A DNA stretch of 64,000 bases from Microcebus murinus (lineage: Eukaryota > Chordata > Mammalia > Primates > Cheirogaleidae), in assembly GCF_040939455.1 (NCBI RefSeq), contig NC_134106.1:75275001-75339000 (forward strand). The letters run 5' to 3'. Shown in pieces: positions 25,297 through 34,930 of this stretch. The first letter of the stretch is position 1; every line of letters begins with the position of its first letter. Position numbers and translations under genes: made by a program. The notes beneath the pieces are model-generated. The model saw only the letters and a program-made list of their open reading frames with translations, was not told the origin of the DNA and made no database searches.

Positions 25297-26301
25297 ATGG
25301 GAAGAAATCAGCAAAGGAACTCAGGAAATATGAAGAACCAAACGGAAAACACACCCCCAAAGAGGAGCACCAGCCCCCTAGAAACAGATACCAACCCAAA
25401 TCAGGCAACCAAAATGACAGAAGAGGAATTCCGTATGTGGATCATAAGAACACTCACCAAGCTGCAACAACAACTCAATAACCAACACAAAGAAACCACA
25501 AAAAACCTCCAGGATCTGGAAAAAGAAATTGACACAATGAAGAAAAGTTTAACCGAACTCCTGGAAATGAAGAATCAATTCAGGGAACTACAAAATACAG
25601 TGGAAAGTCTCAAGAACAGGGCAGATCAAACAGAAGAAAAAATCTCAGAGCTTGAAGATAACACCCTCCAACTAAATAAAACCATCACAGAGATAGAGCA
25701 GAGAAACGAGAGAAAAGAGCAAAGCCTACAAGAGATGTGGGATTATGTGAAGAAACCTAATGTGAGGGTCATAGGGTTACCAGAAGGGGAAGAAGACAAC
25801 ACCCAAGGGTTGGACAAGCTATTTGAAGATATAATAGAGGAAAATTTCCCAGGCCTTGCTCAAAATCTTGATATACAAGTTCAAGAATATCAGAGGACCC
25901 CTGGGAGATTCAATGCAAACAGGAAGACGTCACGACATGCAGTCATCAGACTGACCAAAATATCAACTAAAAAGGCCCTTCTAAGAGCTGTAAGATGAAA
26001 GAAGCAAGTGACATACAAGGGAAAGCCAATTCGAATAACACCAGACTTCTCTAATGAGACTTTACAAGCAAGGAGAGACTGGGGCCCCATTCTCACTCTT
26101 CTGAAACAAAACAATGCCCAGCCTAGAATCTTCTTCCCTGCAAAACTAAGCTTCATATATGAAGGAGAAATAAAGACATTCTCAGACAAGCAAAGTCTCA
26201 GAGAATTCACCAAGACAAGACCAGCCCTACAAGAAGTACTCAAGTGCGTACTTCTCAGCCCTACAAGAAGTACTCAAGTTACTCCGTGCATAACACCATA
26301 A
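25297..26301 (+). pseudogene. L1 ORF1 protein (ORF1p), one in-frame stop
   Basis: ORF1p is the trimeric RNA-binding chaperone that coats L1 RNA. The frame starts with MGRNQQRNSG, continues with a polar N-terminus, a heptad-rich coiled coil (about residues 45-140), then the RRM domain beginning near 'NVRVIGLPEGEED', and is stopped by TGA at 25996-25998 (codon 234). The same frame continues from 25999 with the C-terminal domain ('GKPIRITPDFSNETLQARRDW', shortened here to its start 'GKPIRITPDF'). A 34-bp tandem duplication at 26222-26279 changes the extreme C-terminus. Total length, about 334 codons, is normal for ORF1p. Confidence 0.9.
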
Positions 26302-26407
26302 TAAAAACTCACAAATATAAAAACAACCAAAACCCAAAGATTAAAGGCCAGATAATACAATGGCTCAAGAGAGAAATCAAAGCAACAACATCCAACCCAA
26401 CAGAATG

Positions 26408-27295
26408 AACAGTAATCTACCTTAACTATCAGTTCTCTCAATAAAGGTGAATGGCTTAAAGTCTTCACTCAAGAGACATAGGCTGGCTGAATGGATAAGA
26501 AAATACAGGCCAAGTATATGCTGTCTTCAGGAAACACATCTAACCTGCAAGGATGCATATAGACTAAAAGTAAAAGGGTAGAGATCAGTATTCTAGGCAA
26601 ATGGAAGCCAGAAGAAGGCTGGCGTGGCAGTTCTAATTTCAGACGATTTAGTATTTAAACCAACAAAAGTAGTGAAAGACAAAGAGGGTCATTATATAAT
26701 GGTGAAGGGCACAGTTCAACAAGAAGAGATAACAATTTTAAATATATATGCACCCAACTTAGGGGCACCCAGTTTCATAAAGCAAACCTTACTGGATCTA
26801 AGCAAATGGATTAATAGCAACTCCATAATCACCGGAGATTTCAACACCCCACTGACGGCACAAGACAGATCCTCCAAACAGAAAATTAATAAAGAAATAA
26901 TGGACTTAAACAAAACCTTGGAACAACTGGGTCTGACTGACATCTACAGGACATTCTACCCAAAATCCACTGAATATACGTTCTTCTCATCAGCTCACGG
27001 GACATTGTCTAAGATTGACCATATCCTAGGACACAAAGTAAATCTCAAGAAATTTAAAAAAATAGAAATCATACCATGTACCTTTTCAGATCACAGTGGA
27101 ATAAAAGTAGAAATCAACCCTAACAGAAACTCACATTTCTACACAAAAACGTGGAAATTAAACAACCTCCTACTAAATGATTACTTCATAAATGAAGAAA
27201 TCAAGATGGAAATAAAAAAACTCTATACTCCTACACTGCTGGTAGGACTGCAAATTAGTTCAACCTCTGTGGAAAGCAATATGGAGATAGCTTAA
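26408..27295 (+). pseudogene. L1 ORF2 endonuclease remnant, joined to the ORF2 C-terminus
   Basis: ORF2p normally nicks target DNA with an AP-like endonuclease and then reverse transcribes L1 RNA. Here only the endonuclease remains. The first part (26408-26623) carries a stop (TAG at 26578-26580). The open part starts at 26624 and shows GDFNTP (about 26834-26851), a histidine and aspartate region (KIDHILG), and the catalytic SDH motif (27086-27094). The frame then reads through an internal deletion joint at about 27220 into the last part of ORF2 and stops at 27295. There is no reverse transcriptase or Cys-rich region, so this copy cannot mobilise itself. Confidence 0.88.
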
Positions 27296-27857
27296 AGCGA
27301 TACAAGTGAATCTACCATTTGATCCAGCAGTCCCATTGCTAGGCATCTACCCAAAAGATCCAATGACATTCTACAAAAAAAAACCTGCACTCAAATGTTT
27401 ATAGCAGCACAATTCATAATCGCAAGGCTGTGGAAACAGCCCAAGTGCCCATCAATCCAAGAATGGATTAATAAAATGTGGTATATATATACCATGGAGT
27501 ACTATTCAGCTCTAAGAAACAATGGTGATATAGCACATCTTATATTTTCCTGGTTAGAGCTGGAACCCATACTATTAAGTGAAGTTTCCCAAGAATGGAA
27601 AAACAAGCACCACATATACTCACCAGCAAATTGGTATTAACTGAACAGCACCTAAGTGGTCACATAGGTACAGCAGTAATAGGGTATTGGGCAGGGGGGA
27701 GGGGGGCGGGTATATACATACATAATGAGTGAGATGTGCACCATCTGGGGGATGGTCATGCTGGAGACTCAGACTTGTGGGAGGAGGGGGGAAATGAGCA
27801 TTTATTGAAACCTTAAAATCTGTACCCCCATAATATGCCAAAATAAAAAAAAATTTT
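27225..27857 (+). other. L1 ORF2 3' end and 3' UTR with G-quadruplex motif
   Basis: The text continues with the ORF2 C-terminal region ('gcagcacaattcataatcgc', 'accatggagtactattcagc') and the L1 3' UTR. The 3' UTR contains GGGCAGGGGGGAGGGGGG followed by CGGG (27689-27710), four G runs with short loops, as in the G-rich tract of primate L1 3' UTRs. It ends with an A-rich tail at about 27840-27853. Confidence 0.85.
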
Positions 27858-27867
27858 TTTTCACAAG
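27858..27867. repeat. Right target-site duplication of the young L1
   Basis: TTTTCACAAG follows the L1 tail and matches 23855-23864. Confidence 0.8.
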
Positions 27868-29070
27868 ATTTGAGCTACTAGAAAAAAAATGAGTAAATTT
27901 GAACATAAATCCATAGAGAATATGCCATCTGGAAAACCGAAAGAGAAAAGAATAAAGAAAAGTGAACAGAGCTGCAAAATAATGTGAGACAGCATTAAAC
28001 ATATCAGTATATACATTTATGGGAGTACCAAAAGGAAAGGAAAGAGAAGAAGGAGCAAAAAAAAAAAAAAATTGGAAAAAACAATGGCTGAAAACTTATC
28101 AATTCTGATGAAAAACATGATCTGCCCATCCAAGAAGCTTAATTAACTCAAGTAAAATAAGTGCAAGAGATAAGCACACAAACATATAGTAAAAATGTTG
28201 AAGATACAGATAAAGAGAAAATCTTAACACAGCAAGAGAGAAATGAATCATCACAGACAAGGGACGACCAAGAAGATTAACAGCAGACTTCTCATCAGAA
28301 ACAATGGAGGCCCAAGGTCATTCAAAGTGATGCAGGGGGTGGGGAGAGGGACTCATCAAACAAGAATCTTATATCCAGCAAAACTATCTTTTAGAAATTA
28401 ATAATGACATTCCAAAATAAAAAAAGAAATAATTAATTGCTAACAGACTCACCTCACAAGAAATACTAAGGAAGTTCTTCAAGCTGAAATCAAGTTACAG
28501 CAGACAATAATTAAAATCCATACACAAAACAACACGGTGTATTGGTAAAGATAATAATGTAGGCAATGATATAAGAGAGTTTAATTGCATACTTCTCCTT
28601 TCTTCTTTTAATTGATTTTTGAAAAGCATTTGAATATAATTGCATTGTGAGGCTATAACATAGAGAAATGTATGTTCCTCCTTCAGTCAGGGAGGAATAG
28701 AGGGAAAAAAATGAGGTATAGAAAACAAAAAGCAAAATGGAAGATTTAAATATAATCTCATCCACATGTATATCATAAGTCCTAGAGCAATCAATAGGAA
28801 AATAACACAAAAATATAGTTTTTTAATTATTTCAAAATCATTAAAGGTATAAAATGTTATACTAGAAAATATTTACTTAATGCAAAGGAAGGCAGTCAAG
28901 GACAAATAGAGTAAAAAAAACCACAAGATATAGAAAACAAAAACCAAAATGAATGGCAGTTTCAAGTTCAACTTCATCAATGAACATTAAATTTGAATGG
29001 ATTAAACATCCAATAAAAAGGAAGATATTGTCATGCCAGATTTAAAAAACAAGATTGAACTGTGTCTCTC

Positions 29071-29076
29071 TATAAG
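29071..29076. repeat. Left 6-bp target-site duplication of the provirus
   Basis: TATAAG precedes the LTR start TGTTAG and is repeated at 33696-33701. Six bases is the duplication length made by betaretroviral integrases. Confidence 0.85.
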
Positions 29077-29519
29077 TGTTAGAGGCAAGGACCCTCAAAG
29101 ACCCTCAACTCCCCTATGACTCGACCTACGCACGGGCTTCGCCCTGGAAAATTCCAGCTATAGCTCCAAGAAGAATGCATTCCATGACGTGCTGACCACG
29201 GAATGCTCCAGGGAGTGCTGACTGCAATTGTTCCCGACCACCTGCCAGGTTGGGGTTGAGTAATCAGTCACAAACAGCTTCAATACCAATAAGACGCTGA
29301 TTGGGGCTGATTAGCCCAAACCCAAGACTCATAGTCACCCCACTCTATTTTTCTGTTTCTACTTCCTTGTTTCTGTATGCTTATAAAACCTACAAAGAAT
29401 CCAAGTAAAGTAGACCTTGACAACCCTTTGCTTGGTCTCATTCCTTTCTCTCGCCCATCTCTTTCAGGCACGGTCCCCCTTGACCCCACAAGTAACAGAA
29501 GGTCCCGCGGGCCGGGACA
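29077..29519 (+). repeat. 5' LTR (443 bp)
   Basis: The LTR starts TGTTAG and ends CGGGACA, with the canonical TG...CA termini. A TATA box (TATAAAA, 29382-29388) and an AGTAAA-type poly(A) signal (29404-29409) lie in the expected order for U3 and R. U5 runs to 29519. A second LTR of the same family starts at 63585 and is visibly diverged from this one, so they belong to different insertions. Confidence 0.9.
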
Positions 29520-29521
29520 AG

Positions 29522-29539
29522 TGGCGCCCAACGTGGGGC
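29522..29539 (+). promoter_or_regulatory. Primer-binding site, tRNA-Lys1,2 type
   Basis: TGGCGCCCAACGTGGGGC lies two bases after the LTR. This is the 18-nt complement of the 3' end of tRNA-Lys1,2, the primer used by Mason-Pfizer-type betaretroviruses, and differs from the Lys3 site used by mouse mammary tumour virus and lentiviruses. Confidence 0.92.
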
Positions 29540-29637
29540 TCGAGGTACGGACTTTTGTCAGATGCACGCGGTTTACAGACAGTTCTTCGGAGAATCCCTG
29601 AAGAGACCTCCTTTCTGCCACTCACAGAATCGACGGT

Positions 29638-29646
29638 CTGGTGAGT
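29638..29646 (+). promoter_or_regulatory. Probable major splice donor of the provirus
   Basis: CTG|GTGAGT with the cut before 29641, in the leader between the primer site and the gag start, where retroviruses keep the donor for env mRNA. Confidence 0.6.
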
Positions 29647-29674
29647 AGATTTTTTACATTGTCATCCCATAGAG

Positions 29675-31760
29675 ATGGGCCAGTCTTTGTCTAAAGAGGC
29701 CGTTTTTATCAAGGATCTCAAGGCCTCACTCAGAGAGAGAGGAATTAGAGTTAAGAAAAAGGACCTAATAAAGTTTTTTGTGTTCATTGATCGTGATTGT
29801 CCTTGTTTATTGTTGGTGGACCTGAAATTCACCCACGCAAGTGGCAAAAGGTAGGCAGAGATCTAAACAATTTACTTCTGAATCAAGGCCCAGATGCCGC
29901 CCCTGTATCCGTTTTCTCGTACTGGGGACTAACTAGAGATATTGTTGAGGGAGCAGATTCAGACCCCAATAAAAAGCAGCTGCTCTCAGTAGCAGAATTC
30001 TGCCTCCGACCCGTGTCACGGTCCGCTTCGAGAACGTCTTTAGAGGCGACCAGAGAGTCAACTTCCCCTAATGATCCTGAGAGACCAACATGCCCTTCCC
30101 CTTGCCCCTCAGTTTGTATTAATATGCCCCCTCAGGACCCCTCAGCTGAGCTCCAGACATCTAGAGACGAGCCCCCGATTAGTAGGCCAGACACCAAGAC
30201 CCTCTACCCTCCCTTATCCGAGGGTACAGCCCCTCATGCATTCAATTACCCGGTATTCAAGAAACGACCCCTCCAAGAGTCCCTCGACCCCGCAGAAGAG
30301 GCAACCCTCGGAGAAGAAGCGGCCCAATATCACGATCCCAAATGGCCGCCTCCTTACGCACCCAAATTTGCGCACCTTCGTTAATGCCTCCCCTTACAAT
30401 GCCCTTACTTTGTGCCAAAAAAGACTTAAGTCAAAGGGTTACGCAATTAAAGGATGTCTTACAACTTCAAAAAGAGTTTGCCCAGCTTTCCAAAGACTTG
30501 TCCTCCCTCCAAGATACGCTTAAACATTCTGTCTTCATTAGCCACCCACGCCATGAGACCGCCCAGTCATACACCACCTTAGATAAAAAATCCTTAAAGT
30601 CCTCCCATAAAGCCCTAGCATTCCCGGTAGTTACCCGGTCTAATAGGCAAGGAGACCTTGCCGCCCCTTCTTCTAGCCAGTCCTCGCCCCAAGATTCAGA
30701 TAATGAGGATACAGAAGAGAAAGAAAGGGAAAGTGAAAGTGATGACTCCCCGGAGGAGACAGTCCCGGGGCCCACTGCAAAGCCCACTGAATTTCGCAGA
30801 CTAAAGTTTAAAACCTTAAAAGAACTGAATTCTGCTGTTAGGACGTATGGGCCCAATGCACCCTTCACCTATTCCCTCCTAGAGGCAGCCTCAGGGGGCG
30901 GCTACCTGCTCCCCGGAGAATGGGTCAAACTAGTACAGGCGGTCCTTTCTCGCGGGAAGTTCCTCTCTTGGAAGGCCGACTTTCTCTACCGCTGTCAGAC
31001 CATGGCTGCTAATAATTTAAAAAACCCCAATTCTGCATCTTGGACCTTTGAAAAGCTTAGTGGACAGGGGAGATTTGCCACTGAACAGCGCCAAAGGAGA
31101 CTTCCAATTGGGCTCTTGTCCCAGACCACCGCAGCCGCCTTCGGCGCTTGGCGAACACTTCCCCCTACAGGATCTGTCCTTACTCCCCTGACAAAAATCA
31201 CCCAGGGAGCTCAAGAGGGTTTTAGTGAATTTGTGGGCAGGCTTTTAGAGTCTGCTGAACGAACCCTTGGACACAAAGATGAGAATAATAGGCTTATTAA
31301 ACAATTGGCCTATGAAAATGCCAACAGCACTTGCAGGGCCATCCTCAGGGGTAAACTCAAAAATAAAGACCTTAATGACATGATTAGAATGTGTAACGAT
31401 TTGACCCCTTTGCCCATAAGGTATCGCAGGCCGTGCAGCTTGTGGTTGGGGCCACCATCCAAGGGACCGCGGCACAGAGGGACTGCTTTAAATGCGGTCA
31501 ACCAGGGCACTTTGTGAGGCAGTGCCCCCTAGCCGTCTCCTCTGCTGCCCCTAACCTCAGTGAGCCGCCAGGCAGGCCAGCCCAGCCCTCCTCCCTCTGT
31601 CCTCGCTGTAAGAGGGGAAAGCATTGGGCCAATCAGTGCCGCTCCAAGACTGATGTCCTTAAAAATCCCTTGCCCCCCATTTTCAGGAAACGGCCTGAGG
31701 GGCCAGCCCCGGGCCCCCCGTCCTATTCAATTCCATTCGGCCTCGGGGAACAGCTGACAA
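29675..31760 (+). pseudogene. gag: Endogenous betaretroviral gag, broken by several frameshifts
   Basis: Gag forms the virion shell. The start is the first ATG after the leader (29675, beginning M-G-Q, a myristoylation-type N-terminus). The matrix part lies in frame 2 until a stop at about 29853, then moves to frame 1 (to 30384), which holds a PPPY late-domain motif (30346-30357). Capsid lies in frame 3 (about 30385-31435), with a major homology region near 31203-31260 (Q-G-x-x-E and F-x-x-R-L pattern). Nucleocapsid returns to frame 2 with two CCHC knuckles (about 31484-31525 and 31598-31640). The C-terminal end is again in frame 3. So at least four indels separate the parts. No complete Gag can be made. 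Confidence 0.88.
31685..31691 (+). promoter_or_regulatory. Relic gag-pro ribosomal frameshift site
   Basis: The heptamer AGGAAAC sits in phase with the gag frame, where the -1 shift leads into the dUTPase/protease frame. Betaretroviruses of this type use GGGAAAC at the same place, so the first base may have changed. The next 30 bases are very GC-rich, as expected of a stimulatory structure. Its phase is inferred from the frame of the gag C-terminus. Confidence 0.55.
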
Positions 31761-32620
31761 GAGAGCCCTCAGACTTTAGACTCCTCCGAGCAACCACAGG
31801 GAGCGCAGGAGTGGACTTGTGTGCCTCCTCCGACACAATATTAAGACCTGAGGATGGTGTTCAAATTTTGCCCACTGGCTCCTTTGGACCACCCCCCCCC
31901 CCGGCTAATATGTTCTTTTTTATTCTGGGCTGAGCCTCCTCCACTCTTGCAGGGCTCATAGTCCACCCCTCCATAGTAGATAGTGACTTTACCGGGGAAA
32001 TTAACATCTTAGCCAGTGCGCTTACAGGCCCTGTGTATGTCTCTAAGAGACAGCGCTTAGCTCAGGCATTACCCTAGCCCCTTAATACATCCTTCCCAGC
32101 CATCGCCTCTAACTGAGGTGCTTCCTGCCCTGGCTCTTCTGATCTCTATTGGGTCCAAGCTATTACCAAAGAACAGCCCACCCTGCAGCTAAAATTAGAT
32201 GGTAAACTTTTTGAAGGCCTTCTTGATTCAGGCGCCGATTCCACGGTTATTGCCCAAGATGCCTGGCCCGATTCATGGCCACTGCAGCCCTCCCTTACGC
32301 ACTTACAAGGTATAGGACAGTCTAGAGATACTCTCCAGAGCTCAAAAATTTTGATATGGGAAGACTCTGAGGGAAACAGAGGTACTACTCAACCCTTTGT
32401 AGTCCCGAGCCTACCTGTTAACTTATGGGGGCGTGATATCCTTGCACAAATGAATGTCATTATCTGCAGCCCCAATGAAGTTGTAGCCAGCCAAATGCTT
32501 AAACAGGGATTCCTCCCAGGACAAGGTTTAGGCAAAGAGGGTTGGGGACTAAGAGCACCCTTGACCACCCTCCCTAAGTCAGACAGATCAGGACTAGGGT
32601 TCAAAGACCATTTTTCATAA
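31692..32620 (+). pseudogene. pro: Endogenous betaretroviral pro: dUTPase, aspartic protease and G-patch
   Basis: The frame reads as dUTPase (start near G-S-A-G-V-D-L-C, about 31800), then protease with catalytic D-S-G-A-D-S (32225-32242) and the L-W-G-R-D-I-L segment, then a G-patch (G-F-L-P-G-Q-G-L-G-K) ending at the TAA at 32618-32620. dUTPase prevents uracil incorporation and the protease matures Gag; the G-patch is a hallmark of betaretroviral proteases. In-frame stops lie at 31931-31933 and in two further places before 32130, so the dUTPase and protease halves are separated. The segment from 32351 is open. Confidence 0.88.
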
Positions 32621-33625
32621 GGGCCATTGATCCCCCTGCACTTCAGGCAGATAAAATCACTTGGAAAAGTGACTCACCTGTCTGGATCGATCAGTGGCCC
32701 CTCCCATCTAACAAGCTAGCCGCAGCTACAGTGTTGGTGCAGGAACAATTAGCTGCCGGACACATAGAGCCCTCTACTTCACCATGGAACACCCCTATTT
32801 TCGTCATTCAAAAAAAGACTGGCAAGTGGCGGCTGCTACAAGACTTACGGGCTGTTAACCAAACAATGGTTCCCATGGGGGCACTCCAGCCTGGTTTGCC
32901 TTCGCCCGTAGCTATCCCCAAAGGCTACTATAAAATAGTCATTGACCTAAAAGACTGCTTTTTCTCTATACCATTGCACCTGGATGACTGCAAACGCTTC
33001 GCTTTCAGTCTCCCGGTAGTAAACTGTATAGGACCCTCTTCGCACTTCCAATGGCGAGTATTGCCTCAAGGCATGGCCAACAGCCCCACCCTTTGCCAAA
33101 AATATGTAGCTCAGACAATTGATTCTTTTAGAATTCAACATCCTCAGCTATATATAATTCATTATATGGATGACATTCTTCTCGCTGGGGCTGACGAGGC
33201 AACCTTACATCAAGTTACCATGCAGGTTGTCTCGGCCTTACAAGCTCGAGGCCTCCGCCTGTCCCCTGAAAAAATTCAGGTCTGCCCCCTCACCTGTTCC
33301 TAGGCTTTGAATTGTTCCCCAATAAGGTCCTCTCCCAAAAGGTGCAAATCAGAAAAGACTCTCTTCAATGCCTTAATGATTTTCAGCGCCTTCTAGGCGA
33401 CATTAATTGGCTTCGCCCATATTTGAGACTCACCACAGGACAGTTAAAACCCCTATTTGACATCCTGCAGGGAGATGCCAATCCAACCTCCCCACGCTCC
33501 CTAACTAAAGAAGGGCAGCAAGCGAGCAGACCATAAATGCCCAGGCCATTGGCTACTTCTCCCCCGACTCCCCCTTGTACTTCATTGTCCTCCCTACCCC
33601 CTTTTCCCCCACGGGACTCTTCTGG
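32621..33625 (+). pseudogene. pol: Endogenous betaretroviral pol, truncated in reverse transcriptase
   Basis: Pol lies in frame 1, which is -1 to pro, as in betaretroviruses. The reverse-transcriptase fingers and palm are open from 32731 to 33303, with L-P-Q-G-M and the catalytic Y-M-D-D at 33163-33174. A one-base indel in a C run near 33285 moves the rest to frame 3 (to 33536) and a further indel near 33520 to frame 2. Coding similarity is lost at 33625, where the inverted LTR piece begins. RNase H and integrase are absent. Confidence 0.88.
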
Positions 33626-33695
33626 CAGGGCGAAGCCCGTGCGTAGGACGAGTCATAGGGGAGTTGAGGGTCTTTGAGGGTCCTTGCCTCTAACA
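33626..33695 (-). repeat. Inverted copy of the first 70 bp of the LTR
   Basis: The reverse complement of this block equals 29077-29146 at 69 of 70 positions. The single difference is 33648 (reads T on the LTR strand) against A at 29124. The other LTR at 63585 has T at that position, so the change probably occurred in the 5' LTR. The provirus therefore ends ...CTAACA, the mirror of its TGTTAG start. Confidence 0.95.
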
Positions 33696-33701
33696 TATAA
33701 G
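33696..33701. repeat. Right 6-bp target-site duplication of the provirus
   Basis: TATAAG directly follows the inverted LTR end and matches 29071-29076. Confidence 0.85.
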
Positions 33702-34572
33702 AGACACATATTAGATTCAAAAATACAAATAAGTTGAAAGTAAAAGGATGAAAATATGAAATATACATACATATAAAAAACCAGCCATAAGAGATGGAGT
33801 GAATATATTAATACTGGAAGAAATAGACTTTAAAACAAAAGTATAAGTAGGAATAAAGAAAATACATTTGTAATTATCCTTTAGGTACCGAGAAAGTTTT
33901 CTCTGTTTGTTGAAATAATGCTCTGTTTGTGGAATAATGTCTACTTGCAGATAATGTGATGTTGTGCATAGAAAATCCTAAGGAATCTACTAGAAATCTG
34001 TTAGAACTAATAAACAAGTTCAGCAAAGTTGCAGGATACAACATAAATATTAATATATAAAAATTAATTTTATTTCTATATGCTAACAATAACAATCCAA
34101 AAATGAAATTTAAAAAACAATTTCATTTATAATAGCCCCAAACTAAAATACTTAGAAACAAATTAACAAAAGAAGTATAAGACTTGTACACTACAAACAA
34201 CAAAATATTGTTGAAAGAAATTAAAGAAGATCTTAATAAATGGAAAGGCATCTCATATTCATGTATTGGGAGATTTAATATTATTAAGATGGCAATACTC
34301 CCCAAATTTATCTACAGATTCAATGCAATCCCCACCAGAATCCAAAATGGTCATTTTTCAGATATTGACAAAATGCTTGTAAAATTCACATGGAAATAGA
34401 AAGGACTCAAAATAGCCAAAGCATGTTTGTTCTTGAAAACAAAGAATAATGTGGGAAGATTCCCTCTGCTCAATTTGAAAACTTACTACATAGCTACAGT
34501 AATGAAGGTAGTGTGATACTGGCATAGGATAGACATGTTTATCAATGGAATAGAATTAAGAGGCTAGAAATA

Positions 34573-34930
34573 GGCCAGGCACGGTGGCTCACACCTATAA
34601 TCCTAGCACTCTGAGAGGCCAAGGCAGGCAGATTGCTCGAGGTAAGGAGTTCGAAATCACCCTGAGCAAGAGCGAGACACCGTCTCTACTATAAATACAA
34701 AGAAATTAATTGGCCAACTAATATATATATAGAAAAAATTAGCTGGGCATGGTGGCACATGCCTGTAGTCCCAGCTACTCAGGAGGCTGAGGCAGCAGGA
34801 TTGCTTGAGCTCAGGAGTTTGGGCTCCTGGGCTGTGAGTTACTGTGAGAGCTAGGCTGATGCCACGGCACTCACTCTAGCCTGGGCAACAAAGTGAGACT
34901 CTGTCTCAAAAAAAAAAAAAAAAAAAAAAA
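34573..34930 (+). mobile_element. Lemur-type Alu SINE
   Basis: Complete dimeric Alu starting GGCCAGGCACGGTGGCTCAC with a long A tail (about 34908-34930). The linker between monomers is enlarged and contains 'attggccaac' and 'taatatatatata'. Target duplications gaggctagaaata (34560-34572) and gagtctagaaata (34931-34943) flank it. It sits in the old L1. Confidence 0.95.

Larger units (their letters stand above)
23865..27857 (+). mobile_element. Internally deleted lemur L1, about 4.0 kb
   Basis: The insertion begins with a G-rich start and a YY1-type site, continues with a GC-rich 5' UTR, ORF1 and the ORF2 endonuclease, then jumps at about 27220 to the extreme C-terminus of ORF2, the 3' UTR and an A-rich tail. 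About 920 codons of ORF2, including all of reverse transcriptase, are missing compared with a usual L1 ORF2 of about 1270 residues. Target duplications TTTTCACAAG flank it. The 3' UTR matches the two short minus-strand L1 copies at 11436-11745 and 48905-49215, so they are one lineage. Confidence 0.9.
29077..33695 (+). mobile_element. Defective betaretrovirus-like endogenous provirus with an inverted U3 fragment at the 3' end
   Basis: Order: 5' LTR, tRNA-Lys1,2 type primer-binding site, splice donor, gag (matrix, PPPY, capsid, two zinc fingers), pro (dUTPase, protease, G-patch) and pol up to the reverse-transcriptase thumb/connection region. This layout, the primer site and the three-frame gag/pro/pol arrangement match betaretroviruses of the Mason-Pfizer type. 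It stops at 33625. RNase H, integrase, env and the 3' LTR are absent. The final 70 bp (33626-33695) are the reverse complement of the first 70 bp of the 5' LTR. TATAAG flanks both ends. Several frameshifts and stops disable every gene. Confidence 0.9.

Noticed and set aside
31433..31933. Apparent nucleocapsid-dUTPase fusion gene
   Set aside because: The gag C-terminal text in the neighbouring frame shows that an indel near 31670-31684 brought the two parts into one frame.
32600..32625. pro-pol ribosomal frameshift site near the pro stop
   Set aside because: The T-rich text there does not form a proper slippery heptamer in the pro frame, so no site is called.
29077..33695. Possible lentivirus, because lemurs carry endogenous lentiviruses
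   Set aside because: The primer site is of the Lys1,2 type, and the G-patch after the protease points to a betaretrovirus.
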